A DNA stretch of 64,000 nt from Alterisphingorhabdus sp051668705 (GCF_051668705.1 NZ_CP196351.1:1116001-1180000); one strand, 5' to 3'. Shown: positions 16,229 to 25,472, counted from the stretch's first letter. Translations and numbers: made by a program. Notes: generated by a model from the letters alone, not told the origin.

Positions 16229-18676
16229 ATGGACGATTTACAACAAGAATTTATTCTTGAGACACGCGAAACATTAGAGCTGATGACGGCTGAACTGATT
16301 GCGTGGGAAGCGCATCCAGATCATGGGTCGCGCCTTGATACCATTTTCCGCTTTTTCCATACTGTTAAAGGCAGCGCAGGTTTTCTGGCTTTGCCCCGGT
16401 TTGAAGCTCTTGCCCATGAAGCCGAGAATATCCTCGCATTACTTCGCGAGACGAAAAAGCCAATTTCATCAGCCTTGGTCACGGCTATTCTTGCTCTGGT
16501 TGATCGGATTTCCGGACTGACAAATGCGCTTGAACAAGGCGTAGAATTTTATGAAGACGATGACAGTCATCTGGTCGCGCAATTACAAAATGCATGGACG
16601 GCTATGGACCATGATGCCGCGACTGAACAAAAAGCAGTTGATGATGCTGGAACAGAGCAAAAAACGGAAACACAAAGCGAGGCCATCGGCATAGCAGGCC
16701 AACAAAATGTTGCGCGAACTATTCGCATGTCGCTGACATTGCTAGATAATATGATGAACGGTGTTTCTGATATGGTGCTGGCTCGTAATGAGGTGGCACG
16801 GCATATTCGTGACACCGATAGCGACCCAGCACTCGATCTGGCCTTTGAACGCTTATCGGCATGCATCGCCGATTTGCGCGAGTCTGTAGGCCGCACACGG
16901 ATGCAGAAACTGGAAGGGGTATTTGCTTCTTTGCCGCGTATTGTGCGTGATCTGGGTCAAGAACTCGGCAAAGATGTTGCGCTGGAATGTCAGGGCAATG
17001 AGGTTGAGCTTGATCGCGAGATGATCGAAATGATCCGTGATCCTCTGACTCATATTATCCGTAACTCTGTTGATCATGGTGTGGAAAGCACTCAAGAACG
17101 GATAAGAGCAGGCAAAGCACAACAGGCGACCATCGCCATCCATGCGCGCCAGTCAGGCAACCATATTGTCATTTCCATTCGTGATGATGGCGCAGGCATT
17201 GATGTGGACAGGCTCGTTGCAAAAGCAATTGCGGCCAATGTTTGTACCGCATCAGAAGCTGCATCTATGACAGAACGGCAAAAGCTCAATCTGGTGTTCG
17301 CGACCGGCCTTTCTACTTCGGATAGTGTTTCTTCCATTTCGGGCCGCGGTGTCGGTATGGACGTTGTCCGTTCCAATATTGACCGCATTGGTGGTTCCAT
17401 CGCTCTGCAGAGCAAATCGGGTGAAGGCCTCAATATCACAATCCGCGTCCCGTTAACACTCACAGTGATATCTTGCCTGATGTTCAGTAGCGGTGGCCAG
17501 CAATTTGCCATTCCGCAATCTGCAATTCGCGAAATCACTATGGCCAGCGGTGACACTGTTCAAATGCGGCAATTGGGCGATCAGCACTTTGCATCTATTC
17601 GCGGACAGCATTTGCCAGTGGTCGGATTGGCTGATCTTCTGGGTCTTTCAGAGGTTGATGATGACGCGTTAGAAGATGATGATCCGGTGTTGATGGTTAT
17701 CGATGCAGGAGCGGGAATTCATTATATATTGGCTGTCGATCATGTGATGGATCAGGAAGACTTGGTTGTGCGGGCAGGGGCGCCAGCGATCATGGCATCG
17801 GGCATATATGCCGGAACCACGCTTCCAGACCATGGACGGCCTTTACTGTTGATTGATCCAAATGGCGTGGCCGCGCAAGCCGGCGTTTCTTCTGCTGATC
17901 AGAGCCTGTTGGATATGAATGAGCCAGCCAATGAAGCTGATATAGAAGATAGCGAAGATTTGGCGATGTTGATATTCCAAGATTGCCAAAATGATATTCG
18001 CGCTTTGCCATTATCGATAATTGAACGGGTGGAAGATTTCGGGATTGAGAAAATCGGCCATTCCGGCGGCAAAATGCGCCTTACGCATGATGAGAAAGCT
18101 ATTCCTTTATATGGGTTGAAGGCGGTGCCTGATGCTGCATCAATCAAAGTCATTAAGCTTTTTGATGGCAATACAGCCATTTATTACGCGATTAATGATA
18201 TTGTCGATATGCACCGGGTTAATCGCAAGGCATCACTGCAGCCAGTTGGTAATGTGCATGAAGACAGCGCGATTAGTGGGGTCTTTATCAGGGATGGTCA
18301 GCAAATAGAGTTGATCGACCCGCATTGGATTTTCAGCCAGTTCGACCAAGACGTTCATCGCAACAATGACGCGGCCAAACCTATATGTTTGTTGCAAGCT
18401 GCCGATGATGGGTGGACCCGCCAAATGCTGGCACCTTTAGTGGCGAAAGCTGGCTATGATGTGCGCTATGATTTGCGAGAGGGTGAAGAGGCCACAATCT
18501 GCATTGCCTCGGAAGATACGCAAAATACTTCTCCCGCTTCCGGAGCTATTATCGCTCTGCGGGACAAACCCACCAACCATAATAATGGCAACAGCGTTTA
18601 CAGATACGACAGAATTGGCCTGTTGGGGGCATTGCAAAGCCATAGCGCCCCGCGGCGTGCAGGAGAATCATCATGA
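16229..18676 (+). CDS. cheA: Chemotaxis histidine kinase CheA, hybrid with degenerate receiver
   Basis: CheA autophosphorylates in response to receptors and passes phosphate to CheY and CheB. The domains in order are: P1 phosphotransfer domain with His44 in RFFHTVKGSAGFL; a short linker without a clear P2 domain; P3 dimerisation near 165-215; P4 ATPase (HIIRNSVDHG N-box, IRDDGAGID, ISGRGVGMDVV) about 220-410; a CheW-like P5 about 410-540; a second CheW-like region about 565-695; and a C-terminal ~100-residue segment resembling a receiver domain (ICLLQAADDGWTRQML, ending YDRIGLLGAL) in which the phosphoacceptor Asp is not apparent. At 815 residues it is longer than classical CheA because of these additions. 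It ends in an ATGA overlap with cheW. Confidence 0.93.
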   Translation: MDDLQQEFILETRETLELMTAELIAWEAHPDHGSRLDTIFRFFHTVKGSAGFLALPRFEALAHEAENILALLRETKKPISSALVTAILALVDRISGLTNALEQGVEFYEDDDSHLVAQLQNAWTAMDHDAATEQKAVDDAGTEQKTETQSEAIGIAGQQNVARTIRMSLTLLDNMMNGVSDMVLARNEVARHIRDTDSDPALDLAFERLSACIADLRESVGRTRMQKLEGVFASLPRIVRDLGQELGKDVALECQGNEVELDREMIEMIRDPLTHIIRNSVDHGVESTQERIRAGKAQQATIAIHARQSGNHIVISIRDDGAGIDVDRLVAKAIAANVCTASEAASMTERQKLNLVFATGLSTSDSVSSISGRGVGMDVVRSNIDRIGGSIALQSKSGEGLNITIRVPLTLTVISCLMFSSGGQQFAIPQSAIREITMASGDTVQMRQLGDQHFASIRGQHLPVVGLADLLGLSEVDDDALEDDDPVLMVIDAGAGIHYILAVDHVMDQEDLVVRAGAPAIMASGIYAGTTLPDHGRPLLLIDPNGVAAQAGVSSADQSLLDMNEPANEADIEDSEDLAMLIFQDCQNDIRALPLSIIERVEDFGIEKIGHSGGKMRLTHDEKAIPLYGLKAVPDAASIKVIKLFDGNTAIYYAINDIVDMHRVNRKASLQPVGNVHEDSAISGVFIRDGQQIELIDPHWIFSQFDQDVHRNNDAAKPICLLQAADDGWTRQMLAPLVAKAGYDVRYDLREGEEATICIASEDTQNTSPASGAIIALRDKPTNHNNGNSVYRYDRIGLLGALQSHSAPRRAGESS

Positions 18677-19110
18677 TGAACACATTATATTTGCGCGTTT
18701 GCCTGAATGGCCGCGATGTTGTGTTTCCTGCCGCCAAGGTTGAAAGCGTGGTCAATGTTGATCAGAGTGTCGCAGTGCCTAATGTCGAGCCTTATATCGC
18801 TGGCCTTTTTGCAATGCGCAGCAAAGTGCTCACGCTCATTGATTGTCAGTGGTTTATCACTGGGCAAAAAGCAGCCATCAAGAAATCATCAATGGCTGTA
18901 GTCGTTGATGTTGGCGGTCACGTCTATGCACTTCTGGTTGATGCGGTGCGTGATATTTTCGACACGGATGCGGGCATTAAAGAACTGCCATCAAGTCCAG
19001 GCGCTGGTTGGGAAACCTTAGGCAGCACTATTTTGGAAGAGAATGGCGAAGCTCTGCTGATCATTGAACCGGAAAATCTTATCAATGTTCACCAGGATAT
19101 TGCTGCGTAA
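18673..19110 (+). CDS. cheW: Chemotaxis coupling protein CheW
   Basis: CheW links receptors to CheA. The 145-residue protein is a single CheW (SH3-like) domain: VVFPAAKVESVVNV, the PYIAGLFAMRSKVLTLIDCQW turn (equivalent to the GxxxxRGxxxPVxDL motif), and a final SSPGAGWETLGSTILE. The start overlaps the cheA stop. An alternative ATG three bases downstream is equally possible. It lies in the cheA-cheW-cheY-cheB-cheR order. Confidence 0.9.
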   Translation: MMNTLYLRVCLNGRDVVFPAAKVESVVNVDQSVAVPNVEPYIAGLFAMRSKVLTLIDCQWFITGQKAAIKKSSMAVVVDVGGHVYALLVDAVRDIFDTDAGIKELPSSPGAGWETLGSTILEENGEALLIIEPENLINVHQDIAA

Positions 19111-19229
19111 CGAACTTCAAACGGCAAATGCCAATTTTGTTTCAGTTAATCTTGGTAAATTTCACAGCTCATTAAGAGAAATGTGTCAGACTTTAAGAAT
19201 GGGACAAAGGTGTCGCAAAGGACAATGGA

Positions 19230-19595
19230 ATGAAAAAGTGTTTGGTTGTGGATGATAGCAAGGTCATCCGAAAGGTCGCTCGCCATATATTGGAAGCACT
19301 GGAATATGATGTGGATGAAGCCGCCGACGGCGAGCAAGCCCTGCATTACTGCCAAGAAACCATGCCAGACGTGGTGCTGCTAGATTGGAACATGCCAGTG
19401 ATGAGCGGAATTGATTTTCTGCGGGCATTGCGGACAATAGAAGGGGGCCAGGGACCAAGGGTCATCTTCTGCACAACCGAAAATGGGCGTAGCCACATTG
19501 AAGCTGCAATTGAGGCTGGCGCTAATGAATATGTCATGAAACCTTTTGACCGGGAAACTCTGGAAACTAAGCTCCAACTCGCTGGGGCTGAATAA
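19230..19595 (+). CDS. cheY: Chemotaxis response regulator CheY
   Basis: A stand-alone receiver domain of 121 residues. The acidic pair Asp8-Asp9, phosphoacceptor Asp52 (LLDWNMPVMSG), the Thr in VIFCTTEN and Lys104 in YVMKPF are all present, so it should accept phosphate from CheA. In this cluster it most likely binds the flagellar motor switch, although no flagellar genes lie in the window. RBS AAAGGA precedes the ATG. The 119-base gap after cheW is the largest inside the operon and could hold a separate promoter. Confidence 0.93.
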   Translation: MKKCLVVDDSKVIRKVARHILEALEYDVDEAADGEQALHYCQETMPDVVLLDWNMPVMSGIDFLRALRTIEGGQGPRVIFCTTENGRSHIEAAIEAGANEYVMKPFDRETLETKLQLAGAE

Positions 19596-19598
19596 TCC

Positions 19599-20696
19599 AT
19601 GCATCACGACCGACAAGGTTTTTCAGACAGAAACCCCGAAGACAATAGCGAATCCTTGAAGATTGTTCTGATTGACGACAGCAATGTTGTGCGTGCGGTC
19701 TTGGAACGCATATTGTCAGCTTCTCCTAAATTTACCGTGGTCGCCTCTGCCGCTAGCGCGCAAGACGCTATGGCCTATTTGGCTAAGAATGAAGCCGATA
19801 TCATCATTCTTGATATTGAAATGCCGACCGGCAATGGCCTTGATGCGATGCCAGAACTGTTAGCGATTTCAGATGCACGCATATTGGTATTGTCATCCTT
19901 GGCTGAGCCAGGCGGTGTTGCTGCGGTGCGAGCGTTGACATTGGGCGCGTGTGATACTTTGGCTAAACCTGGCCGTTCTAGCTTTGGTGGTCAATTCGCG
20001 ACTATTTTGCATGACAAGCTAGTTGGCTTGGGGCGCTCTGTTGCTCGCGAACTTGTACCAGCAGGCCCCGTTATTATGCGGGATTATGATTATAGCAATA
20101 ATGTCGTAAACTGCATCGCCATAGGCTCTTCAACCGGCGGTATTCCCGCAATGCAGGAGTTTTTTGCGGCTTTGGATGCGCATATCGATGTGCCAATATT
20201 TCTGACACAGCATCTGCCGGCAAGTTTCTTACCATTTTTGGTCAGTCAGCTGGGCGAAATTGTATCGCGCAAAGTGTTTTTGGCACAGGATGGTCAGCGC
20301 TGTGAGCATGGATGTATTTATATCGCTCCATCATCTGGCCATTTGCAAATCGCGGGCAGCGGCAAAGATAAGAAAATTCATATCTGTCCGGAGACAAATG
20401 GCCGCTACATGCCTTCTGTCGACCCTATGTTCAGCTCAGTTGCCAAACATTATGGCAAGAATGCAATTGCGATTGTGTTGAGCGGCATGGGACGCGACGG
20501 ATTGCTGGGCACAGAAGAAATCGCTGAGCGTGGCGGTCATGTCTATGCGCAAGACCCTGCAAGCTCCGTAGTATGGGGCATGCCCGGTGTCGTTTCGCGG
20601 TCGGGGCTGGCCTCTGCGATTTTGCCGCCGGCCGATATTGGCCAGCATATTTCCCATCATTATGTCACTAGCAAATCTTTGGAGAGCGCAGCATGA
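19599..20696 (+). CDS. cheB: Protein-glutamate methylesterase/deamidase CheB
   Basis: CheB removes methyl groups from chemoreceptors. The N-terminal receiver (about 20-135) has Asp26-Asp27 and phosphoacceptor Asp72 in ILDIEMPTGNG. The C-terminal esterase domain has the Ser of IAIGSSTGG (near residue 177), the His of TQHLPASF and the Asp of LSGMGRDG, giving the full Ser-His-Asp triad. An unusual ~18-residue hydrophilic extension precedes the receiver. It begins three bases after cheY and its stop overlaps the cheR start (ATGA). Confidence 0.95.
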   Translation: MHHDRQGFSDRNPEDNSESLKIVLIDDSNVVRAVLERILSASPKFTVVASAASAQDAMAYLAKNEADIIILDIEMPTGNGLDAMPELLAISDARILVLSSLAEPGGVAAVRALTLGACDTLAKPGRSSFGGQFATILHDKLVGLGRSVARELVPAGPVIMRDYDYSNNVVNCIAIGSSTGGIPAMQEFFAALDAHIDVPIFLTQHLPASFLPFLVSQLGEIVSRKVFLAQDGQRCEHGCIYIAPSSGHLQIAGSGKDKKIHICPETNGRYMPSVDPMFSSVAKHYGKNAIAIVLSGMGRDGLLGTEEIAERGGHVYAQDPASSVVWGMPGVVSRSGLASAILPPADIGQHISHHYVTSKSLESAA

Positions 20697-21547
20697 ATGA
20701 AGAGAGTCTCAGCGCGCCTGCATCAAAGATATTGGCAGGATTGTTAGAGGCCAGAACGGGTCAGGTCATTTCCGCAAATCGGTTTTGGCGTATAGAGACC
20801 GCTTTGAAACCTATCATGCGCGAATATGATATTCCCGATTTGGATGCGCTTGTTGCCGTGCTTCTCTCGGTTGAAAGTGATGATTTGCAGCGTGAAGTCA
20901 TCGATGCCATGCTGAACAATGAAAGCAGCTTCTTTCGTGATACGATGATGTTTTCTTTGCTCCAAAGGCAGGTGATACCGCATATCGCGAAAGAACGGGC
21001 CAGTAGCAAAAAGCTCCGCATATGGTCTTCTGGCTGCTCGACGGGGCAAGAGCCTTATTCATTGGCCATGATGTTTGCTGAAGAAAGCTTCAAATGGAAA
21101 GATTGGGACATCGAAATCGTTGCGACGGACATTTCGCAAGATGCGCTTAACTATGCCCGCAAAGGCGTTTATAGCCAGTTTGAAATCCAACGTGGCCTCT
21201 CTGTTGAGCGTATGTTGCGCTATTTCAAGCAAGTTGGTTCAACATGGTCAATTAAAGATGATGTGCGATCCATGGTGAGGTTTCGTCAGGATAATTTGCT
21301 GAGAAGTTCATCCGATCTGCGCAATTTTGATCTGGTGCTTTGCCGCAATGTGGTGATGTATTTCTCTCCCGAAGCACGGCATCAGGCATATCACCGCTTG
21401 GCCCAGGCTTTGCATCCGGGCGGTTTCATGATGCTGGGGGCCGCCGAAACCGTGATCGGATATGATACGGAATTTAGCGTGAGCAAAGATTTCCGTGGCT
21501 GTTATGAGCGCCGCCCTGCTGGCGAGCCGCTTGCTATAAGAGCTTAG
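20693..21547 (+). CDS. cheR: Chemotaxis protein methyltransferase CheR
   Basis: CheR methylates receptor glutamates using S-adenosylmethionine and opposes CheB. The 284-residue protein has the all-alpha N-terminal domain including NNESSFFRD and the SAM-binding domain with IWSSGCSTGQEPYSLAM, EIVATDIS and FDLVLCRNVVMYF. No pentapeptide-docking TPR is fused. It is the last che gene in the operon; a putative substrate is the soluble receptor at 53-54.6 kb. Confidence 0.95.
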   Translation: MNEESLSAPASKILAGLLEARTGQVISANRFWRIETALKPIMREYDIPDLDALVAVLLSVESDDLQREVIDAMLNNESSFFRDTMMFSLLQRQVIPHIAKERASSKKLRIWSSGCSTGQEPYSLAMMFAEESFKWKDWDIEIVATDISQDALNYARKGVYSQFEIQRGLSVERMLRYFKQVGSTWSIKDDVRSMVRFRQDNLLRSSSDLRNFDLVLCRNVVMYFSPEARHQAYHRLAQALHPGGFMMLGAAETVIGYDTEFSVSKDFRGCYERRPAGEPLAIRA

Positions 21548-21582
21548 GCGATTTAAGGCTTTCCAATATTCGGGAGAGCAAT

Positions 21583-22302
21583 ATGGCCATATCTGGCTCA
21601 TCATTGGCAAATATCATAACGCCATCACCCAATTTTGATGAGCGCACATTACCGGTCACCATGCTGATCATGCATTATACCGGTATGCAGGATGGTCCTT
21701 CGGCGATTGATTGGCTCGCCAATCCAGAGGCAAAAGTCTCGGCCCATTATGTTGTTACCGAAGACGGTCAAATCATCTTGATGGTCGATGAAGAAAAGCG
21801 GGCCTGGCATGCAGGGCGTTCTTTCTGGCGCGGTATCACCAATGTTAACAGCGCGAGCATTGGCATAGAGATTATCAATCCGGGCCATGAATGGGGTTAT
21901 CGGCCTTTCCCAGAGGAACAAATGCGCGCCGTGCATCAGCTTGCCAGCGATATTGTTCAGCGTTATTCCATCCAATCCTATAATGTTGTCGGGCATAGCG
22001 ATATAGCGCCTGCGCGCAAGATGGACCCTGGTGAATTGTTTGACTGGCCACGTCTAGGCAAGTCTGGATTGGCTTTGCAGGTTCCCAATGGACGGCTGGT
22101 TGATCCATATTGGACAGATGGCGCATTTTTGCTTGCGCTGGAGCGTCTTGGCTATGCCATTGATGATGAGACAGCTGCGGTGCGCGCATTTCAACGCCGT
22201 TTCCGTCCATCCAATATTGATGGCATTATCGATGGTGAATGTAGAGCGCTTCTTTTCGCCTTATTGCTGGAAATTCCGGAATGGTCTGCTAAGCAGAACT
22301 AG
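21583..22302 (+). CDS. N-acetylmuramoyl-L-alanine amidase (AmiD-like)
   Basis: A 239-residue amidase_2-type zinc hydrolase that cleaves the bond between MurNAc and L-Ala, either in cell-wall turnover or recycling. The zinc ligands are suggested by IMHYTGM, AWHAGRSFWRG and VGHSDIAPARKMDPG. A C-terminal peptidoglycan-binding domain follows at about 180-230 (AVRAFQRRFRPSNIDGIID). No signal peptide is obvious, which leans towards a cytoplasmic AmpD-like or leaderless role. The stop codon directly abuts the RNase P RNA gene. Confidence 0.88.
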   Translation: MAISGSSLANIITPSPNFDERTLPVTMLIMHYTGMQDGPSAIDWLANPEAKVSAHYVVTEDGQIILMVDEEKRAWHAGRSFWRGITNVNSASIGIEIINPGHEWGYRPFPEEQMRAVHQLASDIVQRYSIQSYNVVGHSDIAPARKMDPGELFDWPRLGKSGLALQVPNGRLVDPYWTDGAFLLALERLGYAIDDETAAVRAFQRRFRPSNIDGIIDGECRALLFALLLEIPEWSAKQN

Positions 22303-22716
22303 CCAGAGGGTTGGACAGCCGCGCGTTATTGTATTGTGCAGTAGCGGGAGGAAAGTCCGGGCTCCACGAAACAAAGATGCCGGATAACGTCCGGCGGTCA
22401 CCGGTTCTCCGGCGATTAGGGACAGTGCAACAGAAAGTAGGTCGCGTTAGGGGGTAACCCCGAACATTTTGATGGCGTGACATTGAAAGGGTGCGGTAAG
22501 AGCGCACCGCATGCGCCAGCAATGGCCATGGCACGGTAAACCCCATCTGGAGCAAGACCAAATAGGGACGACATAGATATGTCCGCATATCGGACCTGTT
22601 TCGGGTTTCGTCGTCCGGGTTGGTTGCTAGACCATATCAGCAATGATGTGGCGAGATGAATGGCTGTCAAATCCATGAAAATGGAGGAACAGAACCCGGC
22701 TTATAGACCCTCTGGC
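22302..22716 (+). ncRNA. rnpB: RNase P RNA component
   Basis: Bacterial type A RNase P RNA, the ribozyme that matures tRNA 5' ends. The conserved core GAGGAAAGTCCGGGCTCCAC is at 22348-22367 and the distal core AGAACCCGGCTTATAG near 22691-22706. The P1 helix closes with GCCAGAGGGT (from 22302) and ACCCTCTGGC (to 22716). The length of about 415 bases suits the family. The ATTTTATG after P1 may help termination. Confidence 0.95.
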
Positions 22717-22791
22717 ATTTTATGAATATTATCTATTATTGATCTAAATCGGCCCCAGAACTGGCCCTAAAATGGCACGGGCCGCGTGTTG

Positions 22792-22926
22792 TCAGGCAGT
22801 TTGTGTAATCGCAGATGCTTCACCATTGGCAACCATAAGGTCTGTAGGGGCATCATAAGTAGATATGGCAAAGCCCACCATCATCATGACGGATAAAAAT
22901 GCTGACAGGGTAAGTTGCTTACTCAT
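22792..22926 (-). CDS. Possible small membrane or secreted peptide (44 aa)
   Basis: A short frame encodes a peptide starting MSKQLTLSAFLSVMMMVGFA, a typical signal-peptide or single-helix profile, followed by a polar tail DAPTDLMVANGEASAITQTA. AAGG lies about 8-11 bases before the ATG. It sits in the 427-base gap between rnpB and the caspase-like gene. No family is recognised. Support is limited to composition and the ribosome site, so it could be spurious. Confidence 0.45.
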   Translation of the reverse strand: MSKQLTLSAFLSVMMMVGFAISTYDAPTDLMVANGEASAITQTA

Positions 22927-23143
22927 ATTGGGGCCTTAGAACCAAATTGTTGATTTTATGTTGCAACGCACAATTAGCAGTCTGGTTCCACGCTACAACA
23001 TGTCTTCGGCAAAAAGACTTTATGGTGACCAACACCCTTTAAGCATCTGCAAACAGCATGGATAGGTGCTGCAAAGGTGCATTGCGAAAACCGCCCGCAA
23101 CAGATATATTTCTGATTGTAAAATATGGTGAGGGAGAAGCAGC

Positions 23144-24922
23144 ATGTTGAGTTTTGTGGCATCAGCGCGTCATATGATAGCCGTTTTGGCGACCATATGT
23201 GTTACATTCGTCTCGGCAACAGCGATAGCGCAGATTACACCTACGGTCTCTACGAGTTCTGCCATTGATGATAGCGTAACGCGCATATTGTTAGAGCCAC
23301 GTTGCGGGGCGGGCAATGACCCTAGACGTGTCGCTCTCATCATTGGCAATGGTGATTATCCAGAGCTTGATTGGCCCAAACTGGCCAATGCAGCCAATGA
23401 TCTTGCGCAGCTTTGCGAGTCCTTTGCTAAGGTCGGGTTTCGTGTCTTTGCTATAGAACATGCCGATGTCGCGACTTTGCGCCAAGCGGCGGAAGATTTT
23501 GGCATGGCAGCGCAATCAGCGCAGACGGCTTTGGTCTATTATTCTGGGCACGGCTTTGAATATGCTGGTAACAATTATCTCGTTCCAGTGGACGCACCAC
23601 CACTGGCCAGCAAAGGCGAGCTTGAGACACTTTTTCTACCCATGTCTGTCTTAACCCAAGCGGCCAATCGCGCATCGGGCGAGGCTTTGTTCTTTCTGGA
23701 TGCTTGCCGTAGTCTGGACCCTGTTGTGCAGTTAAGTGATATCGACCCTAATGGTCAGAATGGCAATGTCGGTAATTTAGGGTTGTTGGAGCTGGATCGT
23801 AGCGTAGTTTTCTATGCAACCGCCAAAGGCAGCCCGGCTTTTGACGAAGCACCAGAAGGTGCAACAATCAGCCCATTTGCCCGGGCAGTGTCAGAACGGG
23901 TTGCCACACCAGGATTAGAGCTGTCATATTTCTTCCGTGCTGTCGGGCAAGATGTTGTGCAATTGACCGAAGGTATGGACCCGTCGCGCCAATATCCTTT
24001 TCCTTATGGCCAATTATATGAGGATTTTTTCTTTGTCCCGCCAACGCCCATTGCTGAACCTGCTATCGGTATAGATGGATTGACCGGAAGTTTTCCGCCA
24101 CAGTCTATATCACCTGCATTTAATCAATATCTTGATAGTCTGACGCTTGATTATCTGGGCATCACAGATGAGCCATTAATTGTGGGCGCATTACTTAAGG
24201 ACTTTACGGCAGACGATGTTAGGCAAGCAGCAGAGGCTGGCAATGCCGTCGCGCAATATCTGTTTGGCTATATGTTGGAATTTGGCGCTGGCGTGAAAAA
24301 AGATGTGCCGGGCGCAAAGAAATGGCTGGATCTGGCAGCGGCGCAAAACCACCCGGCTGCTATGCTGGAATTGGGTTATTGGATTATACAATATGATCGA
24401 AGCCCAGGTTATCAGGACCGCGCAGTTAACCTGTTTCAGCGGTCTGCTGACACTGGTTTCGCCAAAGGAAACTCCTTCATGGGGACGTTATATTGGGACG
24501 GTAATTTTGTCCCGCAAGATAAGCAATTGGCGTTAAAGCTATTGCGAGATGCGGCAGATAAAGGCCATCCTTACGCCATATATGCGGCTGGTTTTTATGG
24601 TGATGAATTTGATCGAGCCGATGGTGAATTGCGCGAATTGATCGCCAAGGGCAATGATGAAGGGCATGCGTGGCTGTGTGAGTTGTATTTCTTTAAGGAT
24701 AGAGCAGGAGAGGCTGCGCAAAACTGCCTCATCGCCAGCAAAGCAGGCTTTGCGCAAGCACGTGCAATATGGAGCGAGATGAAGTTTTTAGGCAATGGCG
24801 TGGCAGTGGATCACGCTGTGGCAAGGCATTGGATGAAGCTGGCCGTTGCACAAAATGAACTGCCTGCAAGCCGCCGTGCACGAATTTTAAGCATCGCATC
24901 TGGATTTCCTGAGCGCAACTGA
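23144..24922 (+). CDS. Secreted caspase-like (peptidase C14) protein with Sel1-like repeats
   Basis: A 592-residue protein. A signal peptide ends near ATAIAQ (about residue 30). The caspase-like p20 domain spans about 62-270: RVALIIGNGDYP, then His136 in VYYSGHGFEYAGNNYLVPVD and Cys188 in ALFFLDACRS, the expected catalytic dyad. Residues about 355-590 form Sel1/TPR-like repeats (AVAQYLFGYMLEFGAGVKKD, ARHWMKLAVAQ). Bacterial C14 proteins with this N-terminal signal act in the periplasm or outside the cytoplasm; known relatives cleave after basic residues, but this specificity is not shown here. The repeat region probably binds a partner. The gene is followed at 13 bases by a J-domain gene and may share its transcript. 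Confidence 0.85.
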   Translation: MLSFVASARHMIAVLATICVTFVSATAIAQITPTVSTSSAIDDSVTRILLEPRCGAGNDPRRVALIIGNGDYPELDWPKLANAANDLAQLCESFAKVGFRVFAIEHADVATLRQAAEDFGMAAQSAQTALVYYSGHGFEYAGNNYLVPVDAPPLASKGELETLFLPMSVLTQAANRASGEALFFLDACRSLDPVVQLSDIDPNGQNGNVGNLGLLELDRSVVFYATAKGSPAFDEAPEGATISPFARAVSERVATPGLELSYFFRAVGQDVVQLTEGMDPSRQYPFPYGQLYEDFFFVPPTPIAEPAIGIDGLTGSFPPQSISPAFNQYLDSLTLDYLGITDEPLIVGALLKDFTADDVRQAAEAGNAVAQYLFGYMLEFGAGVKKDVPGAKKWLDLAAAQNHPAAMLELGYWIIQYDRSPGYQDRAVNLFQRSADTGFAKGNSFMGTLYWDGNFVPQDKQLALKLLRDAADKGHPYAIYAAGFYGDEFDRADGELRELIAKGNDEGHAWLCELYFFKDRAGEAAQNCLIASKAGFAQARAIWSEMKFLGNGVAVDHAVARHWMKLAVAQNELPASRRARILSIASGFPERN

Positions 24923-24935
24923 CTAGGTCAGCAGC

Positions 24936-25472
24936 ATGGCAGGAGCAAGACGATCAACCGATTGGGGATTTCCGCGGTGGCGCGGCTATGGTTCATCACG
25001 CGATGCGCAGACAGTGCGCTTGTGTGACAGGCATGGCTGTGAAGAACGCGGCGATTGCCCCGCACCCAAATCACCGAACAGTCCAGAGCGCTGGTATTTT
25101 TGCGAAAAACATGCTGCAGAATATAATCGCGGCTGGGATTATTTTGAAGGTCTGAGCAAAGAAGAGGCTGCTGCACGGGCAAAAGCGGAGCAATCAGAAA
25201 CAAGCGGATATAAGGAATCTGTTCATCATCAATGGGCCGGCTCAGGTGATGGTACGCGGTCCGCTGATGAATTGCGAGCGCTTGATGTGCTCGGTCTGGA
25301 AGTGGATGCCGATCTGGAAGCCATTAAAAAGGCATATCGGTTGCTTGCTAAGCAAAACCATCCAGACACGAATCCCGATGATAAAGACGCTGCACAGCGC
25401 TTTCAGGCGATCCAGCTTAGCTATCAAGTGCTAAAATCTGCGGCAGAACGCCGCGAGTGGAAGCCTGTCTAA
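24936..25472 (+). CDS. J-domain protein
   Basis: A 178-residue protein with an N-terminal ~60-residue region containing Cys/His clusters (CDRHGCEERGDC, CEKHAAEY) that might bind metal. A C-terminal J-domain follows at about 115-175 with the HPD motif in AKQNHPDTNPDDKDAA. J-domains stimulate the DnaK ATPase; this architecture is a conserved alphaproteobacterial type rather than classical DnaJ. The partner is presumably DnaK. It is on the same strand as the caspase-like gene and convergent with sufE. Confidence 0.88.
   Translation: MAGARRSTDWGFPRWRGYGSSRDAQTVRLCDRHGCEERGDCPAPKSPNSPERWYFCEKHAAEYNRGWDYFEGLSKEEAAARAKAEQSETSGYKESVHHQWAGSGDGTRSADELRALDVLGLEVDADLEAIKKAYRLLAKQNHPDTNPDDKDAAQRFQAIQLSYQVLKSAAERREWKPV

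Noticed and set aside
19140..19160. CtrA box upstream of cheY (GTTAATCTTGGTAAAT)
   Set aside because: Only one half-site fits; the second half is AAAT rather than TTAA.
22717..22791. Further RNA gene directly after rnpB
   Set aside because: Only A/T-rich sequence and a loosely repeated GGCCC motif, with no conserved structure.
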